A stretch of 64,000 nucleotides of DNA from the NCBI GenBank assembly GCA_016278505.1, contig JADQBQ010000001.1:310001-374000 (forward strand), written 5' to 3'. This DNA is from Clostridiales bacterium. Its GTDB lineage: Bacteria > Bacillota > Desulfotomaculia > Desulfotomaculales > VENG01. Every line of letters begins with the position of its first letter. Position 1 is the first letter of the stretch. Both the position numbers and the translations under genes were made by a program. Under the pieces are notes generated by a model. That model made no database searches, had not been told where the DNA came from, and was given only the letters and a program-made list of their open reading frames with translations. Below are positions 25,138-32,876 of this stretch, piece by piece.

Positions 25138-26580
25138 TTACGTAGCAGCTTGCAAGATTTCGTCAACCCTCTTTATTATATGATCCGGCTTGGAATCAGG
25201 TTGGTAATTGTCTAATATTCTCTTTACTTCAAACCGTAGTCGTGCTTCCATGGTCAAGCCTCCGGCCTTTTCCCAGGCAGGGTAGTTTTGCCGGTCCAAA
25301 AGAGAAGGATACCACTGTGCCGTTTTAAAATTTTGCAGTGTATGATCATCCATTAAGAAAGAAGACGAGTCTCTGCACCTGTCTATAACATCCAGTGCCA
25401 AAGTGTTGTCGTTAACCTCTATGCCATCCATAAAGTATCTGGCCATGTCGATAATTTCATTGGTCATTACCAATTGTTCAAGGGATGATGTTGTTCCGTA
25501 TTCGATGTATCCAACATCGTGTACTAGGCTACACCGGCAGGCCAGTGCGGCAAATACAGATAAAGTTGCTTCGATGCCGGCCTGAGCGTCAATGCGTTTG
25601 GCATCTGTGGATCCGGCATAAGCCCATGTGGGCAGATCGTAAAAGCGGCCTATGTCTGCTAAAGCACCTTGAGTTAATGCCCACTCCGGGCACCCGTAGG
25701 AGACTATGGTAGTCCGCTGATCCATTACTGAAACACTGGGTCCGAAAACAAAGGGAGCCCCTTTACGCACCAATTGCTGTAATACCAGGCCAAAAAGAGA
25801 TTCAGCTATACCGGTAGCCAGTGCCCCGGCCATGGTAATGGGAGCGCCGGTTCCGGTGTTGGCACCTGAAGGGCAAGCTATAGGGATGTTTTTTCTGGCG
25901 CTGGTAATAAGTTTTTGTGCTGAGGTACGTGGAAACTTTAATGGTGATACTGGTTCAATGTAATTTAACATGAATGGATTTTGTTCTAACTGCTTTTCAT
26001 TTCCGCCGTATACTGCTAGGGCAATTTCCCAGATTGTTTCGGTGTCCCGACTATCACGGGAACAAAAAATAATGGGCAGGTTGCTGTTTTTGATCATTTG
26101 AGCAAATTCATATATATATACCAGATGGCGGGGAACGTCTTCAGGATTACCCATAGACATAACATATGAAATGTTGGGCAGGGCATCGCAAACTTTAGCG
26201 AAATTGCCTATATCATTTATCAGCACCCTTCTACGCTCACCGGTGTTCGGATCATGGGTGTATATGGTGTCCGAGCCGGGTCCGAAATAAGTTTTCCCTT
26301 GTTCCAAAAAAAGACACTGCTCTCCTTTTTGGTTGGATAAGACCACACGGGAAGGAGCGGTATTTAACGCATCCGCAACCAAAAATTCGGGTACCTTCAC
26401 CCGTTGATCTTTATCCACAAAGCCACCTGCATCACGCATTATTTGCAACGCTTCATCGTCCGGAATCTTAATTCCAATGGATGTAATTATTTCCAGAGCT
26501 GCTCTGTGAATAGACTTAACCTGTTCTTCTGAAAGGATATTCATAAATGGCCGGTGGGTATTGGTTAATAGTTGTCTCAA
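25138..26580 (-). CDS. MttB-superfamily methyltransferase
   Basis: A 480-residue member of the trimethylamine methyltransferase (MttB) superfamily, TIM-barrel type. There is no in-frame amber codon, so it is a non-pyrrolysine member, as in enzymes for quaternary amines such as glycine betaine, proline betaine or carnitine. Typical elements are GPGSDTIYTHD and CSLVHDVGYIEYGTTSSLE. The start is TTG at 26580 behind GGAGG. It would methylate a corrinoid protein that must be encoded elsewhere. The true substrate is unknown. Confidence 0.85.
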   Translation of the reverse strand: MRQLLTNTHRPFMNILSEEQVKSIHRAALEIITSIGIKIPDDEALQIMRDAGGFVDKDQRVKVPEFLVADALNTAPSRVVLSNQKGEQCLFLEQGKTYFGPGSDTIYTHDPNTGERRRVLINDIGNFAKVCDALPNISYVMSMGNPEDVPRHLVYIYEFAQMIKNSNLPIIFCSRDSRDTETIWEIALAVYGGNEKQLEQNPFMLNYIEPVSPLKFPRTSAQKLITSARKNIPIACPSGANTGTGAPITMAGALATGIAESLFGLVLQQLVRKGAPFVFGPSVSVMDQRTTIVSYGCPEWALTQGALADIGRFYDLPTWAYAGSTDAKRIDAQAGIEATLSVFAALACRCSLVHDVGYIEYGTTSSLEQLVMTNEIIDMARYFMDGIEVNDNTLALDVIDRCRDSSSFLMDDHTLQNFKTAQWYPSLLDRQNYPAWEKAGGLTMEARLRFEVKRILDNYQPDSKPDHIIKRVDEILQAAT

Positions 26581-26875
26581 AACGTGTACCTCCAAGCTTT
26601 TCGGTTAATAGTCCGGTGATTATCACTTTTATACTACTAACTAATCTATTATGCAAAATAGATTTTGGTGTAGTTTGGGTCAAAATTTGATGCATGTGTA
26701 CATAAACAGTAGTTTGTCTAAGATTATTAAGAATTATTTTTATTTTCCGCCAAGCTTATGTGGAAAGCAAACCCTTTGGTTAATTTATGTGGTAATAACA
26801 GCAATAACACCTTCGCATTTTATCCCAAGTTAGCGGGAACTAATAATTAAAATGATAGTGGGGGTGATTTTTTTA
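26581..26875. other. Divergent intergenic region, no structured element recognised
   Basis: About 295 AT-rich bases that must hold the promoters of the MttB unit (minus) and the small gene at 26876 (plus). I find no cobalamin riboswitch pattern and no clear -35/-10 pair. Confidence 0.4.
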
Positions 26876-27112
26876 ATGAGTCACAAGAAGGATAATGATC
26901 AACTTCGTACCGTGCGTTTAATGGATGCTTTAAATTGGGAAACGGCAAAAGAATTAGGCCTGGAACAAACTGGAGTGAGTCTTGGAAAAACGGTACAAGC
27001 AAAGGAAGGTAATTTTGACGAAGTTGTTGATAGGGCTGAAGACGCGATTGTGGAAGAGGGAGATAGGAAAACGCGCCTAAATCTAAAGGATGAAGGTAGA
27101 CAAGGACAATAG
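26876..27112 (+). CDS. Small charged protein of unknown function
   Basis: A 78-residue hydrophilic protein with many acidic and basic residues and no membrane part. The start is ATG at 26876, behind GGGGGTGA; upstream in-frame codons precede that site. A central segment reads MDALNWETAKELGLEQTG. This faintly recalls small acid-soluble spore proteins (ETAKELG), but the rest does not fit, so I do not assign the family. Confidence 0.6.
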   Translation: MSHKKDNDQLRTVRLMDALNWETAKELGLEQTGVSLGKTVQAKEGNFDEVVDRAEDAIVEEGDRKTRLNLKDEGRQGQ

Positions 27113-27239
27113 GGCATTTTCCGTTCCGATACAGATATCCAAAATTATGTAGGCACGTATACCTACGGTGTAGTTTTAGTAAATCTGTAATTTGTTGCGG
27201 TCTTTAAATTTTAGGTTTATAATGAAAAAAATGTATGGT

Positions 27240-27267
27240 AACTCCTGACCTTATAAGGGCAGGAGTT
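27240..27267 (+). terminator. Long hairpin between the small gene and crcB
   Basis: A 28-base near-perfect palindrome: AACTCCTG with CAGGAGTT and inner CCTTATAAGG. It is followed by a mild T-rich run. It may terminate the preceding gene or act in the leader of crcB; I see no fluoride riboswitch sequence. Confidence 0.55.
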
Positions 27268-27297
27268 TATAGTTTTGTGAGAAGTGGGTTTAGAAAA

Positions 27298-27714
27298 ATG
27301 GTCAACCAACTAATACGGTATTGTAGTATCGGTGCAGGCGGTTTTGGGGGAGCAGTATGCCGCTATTATTTAAGTATTATAATAACCAGCAGGTATGATC
27401 AGTTTCCACTGGAAACATTGGCTGTGAACTTGCTGGGTAGTTTTGCCTTGGGTTTTTTTATTACGTTGACCATAAGTCATTGGGATATTAATCCAAACCT
27501 GAGATTGGCGATAGCCACCGGGTTTTGGGGCTCCTTTACAACCTATTCAACTTTTGCCGTAGGCACGGTAGGCCTTTTGAACGCCGGTCATTATATAATT
27601 GCAGTTACCTATGTATTGTCAAGCTTTATCGGGAGTTTCGTATTCACATTTACCGGTATCTATTGGGCGGAATGTATAGAAAGGAAGACAGAGAGGATGG
27701 TTGATGCTGATTGA
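27298..27714 (+). CDS. crcB: Fluoride channel CrcB/Fluc, first subunit
   Basis: A 138-residue, four-helix protein of the CrcB/Fluc fluoride exporter family. Family motifs are GGFGGAVCRYY, NLLGSFALGFF and the phenylalanine box GFWGSFTTYSTF. Fluc channels are dual-topology dimers; two adjacent genes usually make a heterodimer. The start at 27298 is the first ATG near the motif start; its ribosome site is weak. It overlaps the second gene by 4 bases. Confidence 0.9.
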   Translation: MVNQLIRYCSIGAGGFGGAVCRYYLSIIITSRYDQFPLETLAVNLLGSFALGFFITLTISHWDINPNLRLAIATGFWGSFTTYSTFAVGTVGLLNAGHYIIAVTYVLSSFIGSFVFTFTGIYWAECIERKTERMVDAD

Positions 27715-28091
27715 ATTCCTTTTTATTTGTGGGGCTTGGTGGAATTGCAGGCGCCATTAGCCGGTACAATATAAGTAAGTGGGCAGATTACCGGTGGCCG
27801 GGTTGGTTTCCCACCGGCACTTTTACAGTCAATGTTTTGGGTTCATTTTTATTAGGTTTGCTGGTAGGCTTTAACTTGATGGGCCACCCTTTATTGGATA
27901 ACCATTATTTATTTCTGGGGACTGGGTTTATGGGCAGTTTTACAACGTTTTCAACCTTTTCCGTAGAGGTGGTTGGTTTATTAAAAAGAGAGAAGTTTCT
28001 TTTAGCTCTACGTTACCCTTTATTTACCTTATTGGCAGGGATATCCGCCGCTGCTCTTGGTATTGCGGCGTCAAGTTACCTGGTGAGTTAA
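27711..28091 (+). CDS. crcB: Fluoride channel CrcB/Fluc, second subunit
   Basis: A 126-residue CrcB protein with the same motifs as its neighbour: GGIAGAISRYN, NVLGSFLLG and GFMGSFTTFSTF. The TTG start at 27711 overlaps the stop of the first gene, so translation is coupled and equal amounts are expected, as suits a heterodimer with opposite orientations. Export of fluoride keeps enolase and other enzymes active. A strong terminator follows. Confidence 0.9.
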   Translation: MNSFLFVGLGGIAGAISRYNISKWADYRWPGWFPTGTFTVNVLGSFLLGLLVGFNLMGHPLLDNHYLFLGTGFMGSFTTFSTFSVEVVGLLKREKFLLALRYPLFTLLAGISAAALGIAASSYLVS

Positions 28092-28100
28092 AGGATAAAA

Positions 28101-28129
28101 AAGATATCCCCTTTTAAGGGGATATCTTT
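28101..28129. terminator. Bidirectional intrinsic terminator
   Basis: AAGATATCCCC pairs with GGGGATATCTT, followed by TTT on the plus strand and preceded by A-rich sequence. It closes crcB and the convergent SleB unit. Confidence 0.85.
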
Positions 28130-28169
28130 AGGGAACATGTGTTAATACCAAACATTTTGCTGCTGTTAT

Positions 28170-28931
28170 CTACTGAGTGAAGGTAAAGGCATCCAAGATA
28201 ACGCTGGTGGGACGCTGGTTTAAAAAGGAATTTTGCACCCATGATTCCCAAAAGTATAAAGCACCATTTGTGGGATCCCAACCTTTTAGAGCTTCTTTTG
28301 CCGCAAGGATAGCCTGTTGTGAAGCAGGCCGGTTTATCCACCCGTTAAGTACCGGCTCGAATTGATAATGTCCTGCCTCATCGACATGGTACACAACCTG
28401 TCCTATGGTATTGGGAAAATCATTGCTCCGCACCCTGTTGAGGACAACTGCTCCTACGGCAACCTTGGTGAGAAACGACTCAGAATCGGCTTCTGCCGTA
28501 ATTATCCTGGCCAGGATATCCATATCTACCGAGGAAAGCCTGGCTCCCCACCCACGGGAGGTTGTTGTTGCATTTTGCTCCGGAATATACAGTTTTTGTC
28601 CGGGGTAAACGTCAGTCGTGGTTAACCCGTTATTACGCATAATTTCATTATACCGAATCCCATACTTTTTTCCGATCAGGTACAGACTTTCACCGGGAGA
28701 CACATAATGATATTGGGGAACCCACAATACTTGACCTGCATAGATATTTGAGTTGCTTAGACCGTTTCCGTTTTCTAGGGTCCCCACCGATGTGTTATAA
28801 CGTTGAGCAATCTGGTACAAGCTTTCACCTTTTGAAACTAAGTGTTCGGCGGCCATTGCATTTGCTGCCAAACTAAAGGAAGCAGTGATTAACAAAAACG
28901 TGAGTAGAAGAGTAAACTGCGTTTTTTTCAT
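28170..28931 (-). CDS. LysM-LysM-SleB cell wall hydrolase
   Basis: A 253-residue exported protein. Residues 1-27 form a signal peptide. Two LysM peptidoglycan-binding repeats follow (HLVSKGESLYQIAQRYNTS near 30 and HYVSPGESLYLIGKKYGI near 76). The C-terminal SleB/Hydrolase_2 domain (about 130-250) contains DILARIITAEADSE with the catalytic glutamate region and GALYFWE. SleB-type enzymes cut spore cortex at germination. Its leader holds a 10-bp hairpin 12 bases from the start and an overlapping 11-codon frame. Confidence 0.85.
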   Translation of the reverse strand: MKKTQFTLLLTFLLITASFSLAANAMAAEHLVSKGESLYQIAQRYNTSVGTLENGNGLSNSNIYAGQVLWVPQYHYVSPGESLYLIGKKYGIRYNEIMRNNGLTTTDVYPGQKLYIPEQNATTTSRGWGARLSSVDMDILARIITAEADSESFLTKVAVGAVVLNRVRSNDFPNTIGQVVYHVDEAGHYQFEPVLNGWINRPASQQAILAAKEALKGWDPTNGALYFWESWVQNSFLNQRPTSVILDAFTFTQ

Positions 28932-28984
28932 AATGTCTTTTTCAGAAACCCCGTGGCATCCATGTGATGATGTGCGGGGTTTCT
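28928..28984 (-). promoter_or_regulatory. Hairpin leader with coupled mini-ORF before the SleB gene
   Basis: AGAAACCCCG (minus strand, 28984-28975) pairs with CGGGGTTTCT (28953-28944), placing a 10-bp stem 12 bases before the ATG. A frame from 28963 encodes 11 residues (MDATGFLKKTL), and its TGA overlaps the gene start. The only good ribosome site, AAAGGGAGGGAG, lies upstream of the stem. Confidence 0.45.
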
Positions 28985-29060
28985 TTTCTCCCTCCCTTTG
29001 TGAAGATATAATTTAAAAGATACAAGTAATTCTTATTCGCCTTTTTATAGTGCAATCCTG

Positions 29061-29096
29061 CGGCTTCAAGTCCTGTAATTGGTGGGCTTGCTGCCG
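29061..29096. other. Palindromic hairpin in the SleB/sigma divergent region
   Basis: CGGC, CAAG and CC on the left pair with GG, CTTG and GCCG on the right, interrupted by a symmetric 2x2 and a 1x1 internal loop. It could be a protein-binding operator or an RNA hairpin on either strand. Confidence 0.35.
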
Positions 29097-29143
29097 TTAT
29101 TATCAATATTTGTTATTTTCTTTTATATTTTTTTAATTTTGCT

Positions 29144-29170
29144 TGAAAGAAACAAACTTTAGCTTTCGTC
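29144..29170 (+). promoter_or_regulatory. Candidate ECF-type promoter upstream of the sigma gene
   Basis: TGAAAG (29144-29149) and CGTC (29167-29170) are 17 bases apart, close to the ECF pattern TGAAAC-N16-CGTC/A. It lies 37 bases before the GTG start of the sigma factor, fitting autoregulation. Confidence 0.5.
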
Positions 29171-29207
29171 AAATAATATAGAGGCCGAAGAGAAGAGGGA
29201 TGTAACA

Positions 29208-29831
29208 GTGCCCACGGATGAAATATTAGTTAAAAAAATTCAGCAAGGGGACCTGCAGGCCTTTGAGATACTGGTTAATCGCTATCAAAACCGGATATAT
29301 AATATGGCTCTACGCATGTTGGGTGTGCCGGAAGACGCCAAGGATGCCACGCAGGAAATCTTTGTCCGCACCTACCGGTCACTGGATAAGTTTAGGGGAG
29401 ATGCCAAATTTTCCACTTGGTTGTATAGATTAGCGACTAATCGCTGTCTGGATATAGTCAGAATTAAAAATAGGGAGGGAAAACGCAATGTATCCCTTGA
29501 GAATGACGGGATTCCGGTAGAAAGGTTGGCTGATTCAGCGTTAGGCCCGGAAGAAATGTTTGCCCGGCATGATACTCGAGACAGGGTGCGAAGTGCAATT
29601 AAGGAGTTGCCTGAGAATTACCGCATGGCTTTGATTTTGTATCACTATCAGGGGTTGAGTTACCGGGAAATAGCTAATGTGCTGGAATTGTCAACGAATA
29701 CTGTAGCTACTCACATTGCCCGGGCTAAAGAAAAATTACGAAAAAAACTTTTGGGGGGTGAAGACAGTGCGCTGCCAACGAGTAAAGGAAAGCCTGGTAA
29801 GGTATCTGGCCGGAGAATATTTGCCCCATGA
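29208..29831 (+). CDS. ECF RNA polymerase sigma factor (SigW-like)
   Basis: A 207-residue group IV sigma factor. Region 2 spans about 20-90 (ILVNRYQNRIYNMALRMLG, then DAKDATQEIFVRTYRSL) and region 4 about 130-185 (LPENYRMALILYHYQGLSYR, then a DNA-binding helix ending THIARAKEKLRKKL). The C-terminus overlaps the anti-sigma gene by 65 bases. Such factors respond to envelope stress. The GTG start follows GAGGGATG. It heads a four-gene operon. Confidence 0.9.
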   Translation: MPTDEILVKKIQQGDLQAFEILVNRYQNRIYNMALRMLGVPEDAKDATQEIFVRTYRSLDKFRGDAKFSTWLYRLATNRCLDIVRIKNREGKRNVSLENDGIPVERLADSALGPEEMFARHDTRDRVRSAIKELPENYRMALILYHYQGLSYREIANVLELSTNTVATHIARAKEKLRKKLLGGEDSALPTSKGKPGKVSGRRIFAP

Positions 29832-30285
29832 ACAGAAGCTTATTGACCGCCACCTGTCAGGATGTGCCCGGTGCTCATCTGAAAAAATTGAACTCGAATT
29901 TTTAGATCAAATGCTTGATACTTGGTGTACTGAGGAGTCCCCCCCCGACATCACGGATAGTATCATGTCCATAATTCAAAATGAAGAATCACCTGTCGAC
30001 AGGAACAATGACAATGGATCGAGGGCAAAATCAGTTTTCCTTCGCGGTTTGCTGAAAGATCTTGTAGCTGCTGCTGCAGTAACGCTGATACTCTTTGGGG
30101 CGGGCGGCAGTTGGCTGAGTCCCGGCAGTTTTGATGCCCTGGGTCAAAACGTTAATGTGGTAGCCCGTAGTTATACAAATATTACTAATAATACTGTGGA
30201 AAGAGTGGTTTCTGCAGCAGATACTTATACGGGAAAGATAACAGTTGAGGAGTGGAATTTAGATGCAATGTACAAATCACGCTGA
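29767..30285 (+). CDS. Zinc-finger anti-sigma factor
   Basis: A 172-residue single-pass membrane protein that should hold the neighbouring ECF sigma factor inactive. The cytoplasmic N-terminus has the ZAS zinc motif: cysteine near residue 3, then HLSGCARC near 30-37. A membrane helix lies about 95-115 (DLVAAAAVTLILFGAGGSW), followed by a short outer segment. The start is GTG at 29767 behind GGGGGTG. Release on envelope stress, by proteolysis or otherwise, is the family norm; the trigger here is unknown. Confidence 0.8.
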   Translation: MRCQRVKESLVRYLAGEYLPHEQKLIDRHLSGCARCSSEKIELEFLDQMLDTWCTEESPPDITDSIMSIIQNEESPVDRNNDNGSRAKSVFLRGLLKDLVAAAAVTLILFGAGGSWLSPGSFDALGQNVNVVARSYTNITNNTVERVVSAADTYTGKITVEEWNLDAMYKSR

Positions 30286-30904
30286 AAAAGAAGCAGAGGC
30301 AATTTGCAGTGACTGCAGCATACCCGTTTGCCATGAATGTATGATAGAGGTGGCCGGTCAGCACTTTTGCCGGTCGTGTTTAGAAAGGAGAATTATGAAT
30401 CAGCCCGAGTATATAAGCGAGGAGCCCATTTCTTCACTTGATAATAAAAGCAAATTTTGGGCTTTTGTAGCATCGCTGATCCCCGGAGCCGGCTACATGT
30501 ATTTAGGTTTAATGAGGCGGGGATTAGAAAGCATGATTTTATTTTTTGGTACCATTTTTGTCTCCTCCATCATTCATATGGATGAGTTAGTACCTTTTGT
30601 TTTACCGGTTATTTTCTTTTACTCCATATTTGATACCCAAAGATTGGTAGGGCGAATGATTGATGGTTATCAAGTAAGGGACCAGGCACTGCTTGATTGG
30701 GAAAAAATAGGCAGTAGGAGCACTATAATAGCTTACGTCCTCATTGGGCTGGGAACACTTGCCCTGTTAAACAACCTTTTGCCCCAGTTGTTTTTTTATA
30801 ACGGCCTGGCTAACCGCCTGGTGCCTCCACTGCTTATTCTTGGTCTGGGTATATTCATTCTTTATCGCAGTACGCGTAAAGGGGGAAGCGAAGATGGAAT
30901 TTAA
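30263..30904 (+). CDS. B-box zinc finger membrane protein
   Basis: A 213-residue protein. The N-terminal 45 residues form a B-box-like zinc finger (CTNHAEKEAEAICSDCSIPV, then CHECMIEV and CRSCLERR). About five membrane helices follow, including a TM2-like pair around SLIPGAGYMYLGLMRRGLES. It overlaps the ends of both neighbours, so it is translationally coupled. Proteins of this design sit in stress operons, but no function is known. Confidence 0.75.
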   Translation: MQCTNHAEKEAEAICSDCSIPVCHECMIEVAGQHFCRSCLERRIMNQPEYISEEPISSLDNKSKFWAFVASLIPGAGYMYLGLMRRGLESMILFFGTIFVSSIIHMDELVPFVLPVIFFYSIFDTQRLVGRMIDGYQVRDQALLDWEKIGSRSTIIAYVLIGLGTLALLNNLLPQLFFYNGLANRLVPPLLILGLGIFILYRSTRKGGSEDGI

Positions 30905-31982
30905 AAAGAGGATTAAAGTAGGACCGATTACATTGGCTCTGGGCCTTGTCTTGGGCGGCCTGATTCTATTGGTCTATAATTTTGGCGGCCTGGAGTCGTT
31001 AGGATGGCTTTGGCGGCTTTGGCCACTGCTGCTGGTTGGCCTGGGCGTGGAATACTTTGTTCGTAAGGCTACAGTAAAAGATTTAGAAATAAACTTTCAT
31101 GTACCAAGTATATTACTCATAGTTTTATTGATCTTTGTAAGCGGAACCGCAGCGGCCGTTACCGGTGTCAGTGAAAGATTCTCAACTTTTATCGACAGCG
31201 GCTTTCTGGATGGCGGCCACGAATACAGCTCTACTTGGACGTGGAACAGTGATCCGGTAGAAGTAAAAGATGGAGAAGATAGGCTGGTAATTAACCAACA
31301 AATAGGTACCATATCGCTACTTCCCAGTGATGACGGAAAGCTCCACGTTACGTCTATCGGTAGGGCCAAAAGTGAAGATGTACGCAGGTCTTTATCCAGT
31401 AACTATGATCCCCAAATAAATCGCGACGGCCAACTTTTAAGGGTATCGGTGCCCCGCCCCCAAGAATTTGAAGATAGAGACTACACTGTTGATCTGACAG
31501 TTAGAGTACCGGCTGGTATACCCGTGGAGGCGTCCAGCGACTTGGGCAGGATAGATTGTAGTGAATTAGACAATGACGTTAAAGTCTCCACCAAATTGGG
31601 AGCTCTAACCTTACAAAATATAGCGGGAGATATTGATGCCAGGACCCATGGCGGGGAGATCAAGTTATTAGATCCCAAGGGAAATGTTCTGGCTGAGAGT
31701 GATTTAGGCACAGTTTCTTTGCGGTCCCAAGAAGCCCTTTCCGGGGAATATAGTCTAAAAAGTAACTTGGGCAGTGTCACTTTTCGTATCCCCCAAGAAT
31801 CTAATCTGTTGGTGGATGCCAGTACCGATGTGGGGGATGTAAACGTATCGGTGCCTTCTTTAAGCAGTATCGCTACCACCAGGTCAGGACCGTCACATGA
31901 AGCTCATTTTAAACTGGGGGACGGTAAAGGAAACGCAAATATAAAAGTAAATACCGGGTCTGTGGATATTACTGTCCGTTAA
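30894..31982 (+). CDS. LiaF-like / DUF4097 toast-rack envelope stress protein
   Basis: A 363-residue protein. Helices at about 12-30, 40-55 and 70-95 form an N-terminal membrane module (LiaI/LiaF transmembrane-like, with GWLWRLWPLLLVGLGVEYF). The rest is an extracytoplasmic beta-helix, with repeats such as SSDLGRIDCSELDNDV, KLGALTLQNIAG and SDLGTVSLRS. The start at 30894 follows GGGGGAAG. Such toast-rack domains sense or modulate LiaFSR- and ECF-type signalling. It is the last gene of the sigma operon. Confidence 0.8.
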   Translation: MEFKKRIKVGPITLALGLVLGGLILLVYNFGGLESLGWLWRLWPLLLVGLGVEYFVRKATVKDLEINFHVPSILLIVLLIFVSGTAAAVTGVSERFSTFIDSGFLDGGHEYSSTWTWNSDPVEVKDGEDRLVINQQIGTISLLPSDDGKLHVTSIGRAKSEDVRRSLSSNYDPQINRDGQLLRVSVPRPQEFEDRDYTVDLTVRVPAGIPVEASSDLGRIDCSELDNDVKVSTKLGALTLQNIAGDIDARTHGGEIKLLDPKGNVLAESDLGTVSLRSQEALSGEYSLKSNLGSVTFRIPQESNLLVDASTDVGDVNVSVPSLSSIATTRSGPSHEAHFKLGDGKGNANIKVNTGSVDITVR

Positions 31983-31995
31983 CTTAAGAACAGAT

Positions 31996-32023
31996 AACCG
32001 GGAGGCCTACGCCTTTCCCGGTT
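31996..32023. terminator. Possible terminator between convergent genes
   Basis: AACCGGGA pairs with TCCCGGTT across a 12-base loop. The T tail is weak on both strands. Confidence 0.45.
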
Positions 32024-32035
32024 CCCGTAAGAAGT

Positions 32036-32872
32036 TTAACTAAACAATTTATGTAATCCGAGTAATTTGCCTGACATTATAATCACCGTAATTACTAAGA
32101 ATACCCGAATGTATTTATCACCTTTGGAAACGGCAAATGCACTTCCAATGTAGGCCCCTACTGCATTTCCGACGGCAAGAGTGAACCCTAAAATCCAGTC
32201 TACTTTACCACTGAAAATAAAAATAAGCAGTGAAGAAAGCATGTATATGGCAACTACCAATACCTTTAAGCTGTTTATTTTGACCAGTGACATACCGGTT
32301 ATCAATGTTAGAGTGGCAATGATTATAAAACCCACACCGGCCTGAATAAAACCACCGTAAAAACCCACACCAAAAAATGTGATTGCAGCAAGTGTTAATT
32401 GCATGGGGCTAAAATTTTCATCTTCACCTTTGCCCTCGGTATTACTATTATCTGTTTCCTTTTCATGCTGTAGAATATCTCTATTGTCTTGTTTCTTTTT
32501 TAGTAGTTTTTGTTCCGGACGCCATAAAATTAAAACCAATACGGTTAACATGATAACAGCTAATATTTTATTGAACATTGCATCCGATAGTGTAATGGCA
32601 AAGTGCGCGCCGGCAACGGAACCTAAAATCGCTGGTATGCCAAGAATTGCACTTAGTTTGGGGTAAAAATATCCCTTATGGCGGAAGTAACTGATGGCCA
32701 CAATATTTTGTACCATTAGGGCCACGCGGTTGGTACCGTTAGCGACCGCCGATGGTAACCCCATGAAGATAAGTACCGGCAGTGACAGCAGTGAACCTCC
32801 TCCACCCACGGTATTTAAAATACCGGCGACCAACCCGGTGGAAAAAATTAAGAGTACTTGTGTGGCGGTCAT
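32036..32872 (-). CDS. TSUP family anion permease (TauE/SafE)
   Basis: A 278-residue, eight-helix membrane protein of the TSUP family, with GGGGSLLSLPVLIFMGLPSA at the start and a mirrored FYGGFIQAGVGFIII in the second half. Family members export sulfite, sulfoacetate or related anions. A 30-residue hydrophilic loop (KKKQDNRDILQHEKETDN region) joins the halves. The HAD phosphatase gene ends only four bases upstream, so both may be one unit. The substrate is unknown. Confidence 0.8.
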   Translation of the reverse strand: MTATQVLLIFSTGLVAGILNTVGGGGSLLSLPVLIFMGLPSAVANGTNRVALMVQNIVAISYFRHKGYFYPKLSAILGIPAILGSVAGAHFAITLSDAMFNKILAVIMLTVLVLILWRPEQKLLKKKQDNRDILQHEKETDNSNTEGKGEDENFSPMQLTLAAITFFGVGFYGGFIQAGVGFIIIATLTLITGMSLVKINSLKVLVVAIYMLSSLLIFIFSGKVDWILGFTLAVGNAVGAYIGSAFAVSKGDKYIRVFLVITVIIMSGKLLGLHKLFS

Positions 32873-32876
32873 GTTG

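Noticed and set aside
25138-26580. Pyrrolysine-containing MttB
   Set aside because: The frame is uninterrupted, with no in-frame TAG to be read through.
26581-26875. Cobalamin riboswitch upstream of the MttB unit
   Set aside because: No B12-box pattern on either strand.
27110-27300. Fluoride riboswitch before crcB
   Set aside because: The conserved core sequence of the crcB RNA is not recognisable; only a simple palindrome is present.
28985-29207. ydaO/yuaA c-di-AMP riboswitch before the SleB gene
   Set aside because: Such leaders often precede wall hydrolases, but the required conserved segments are absent.
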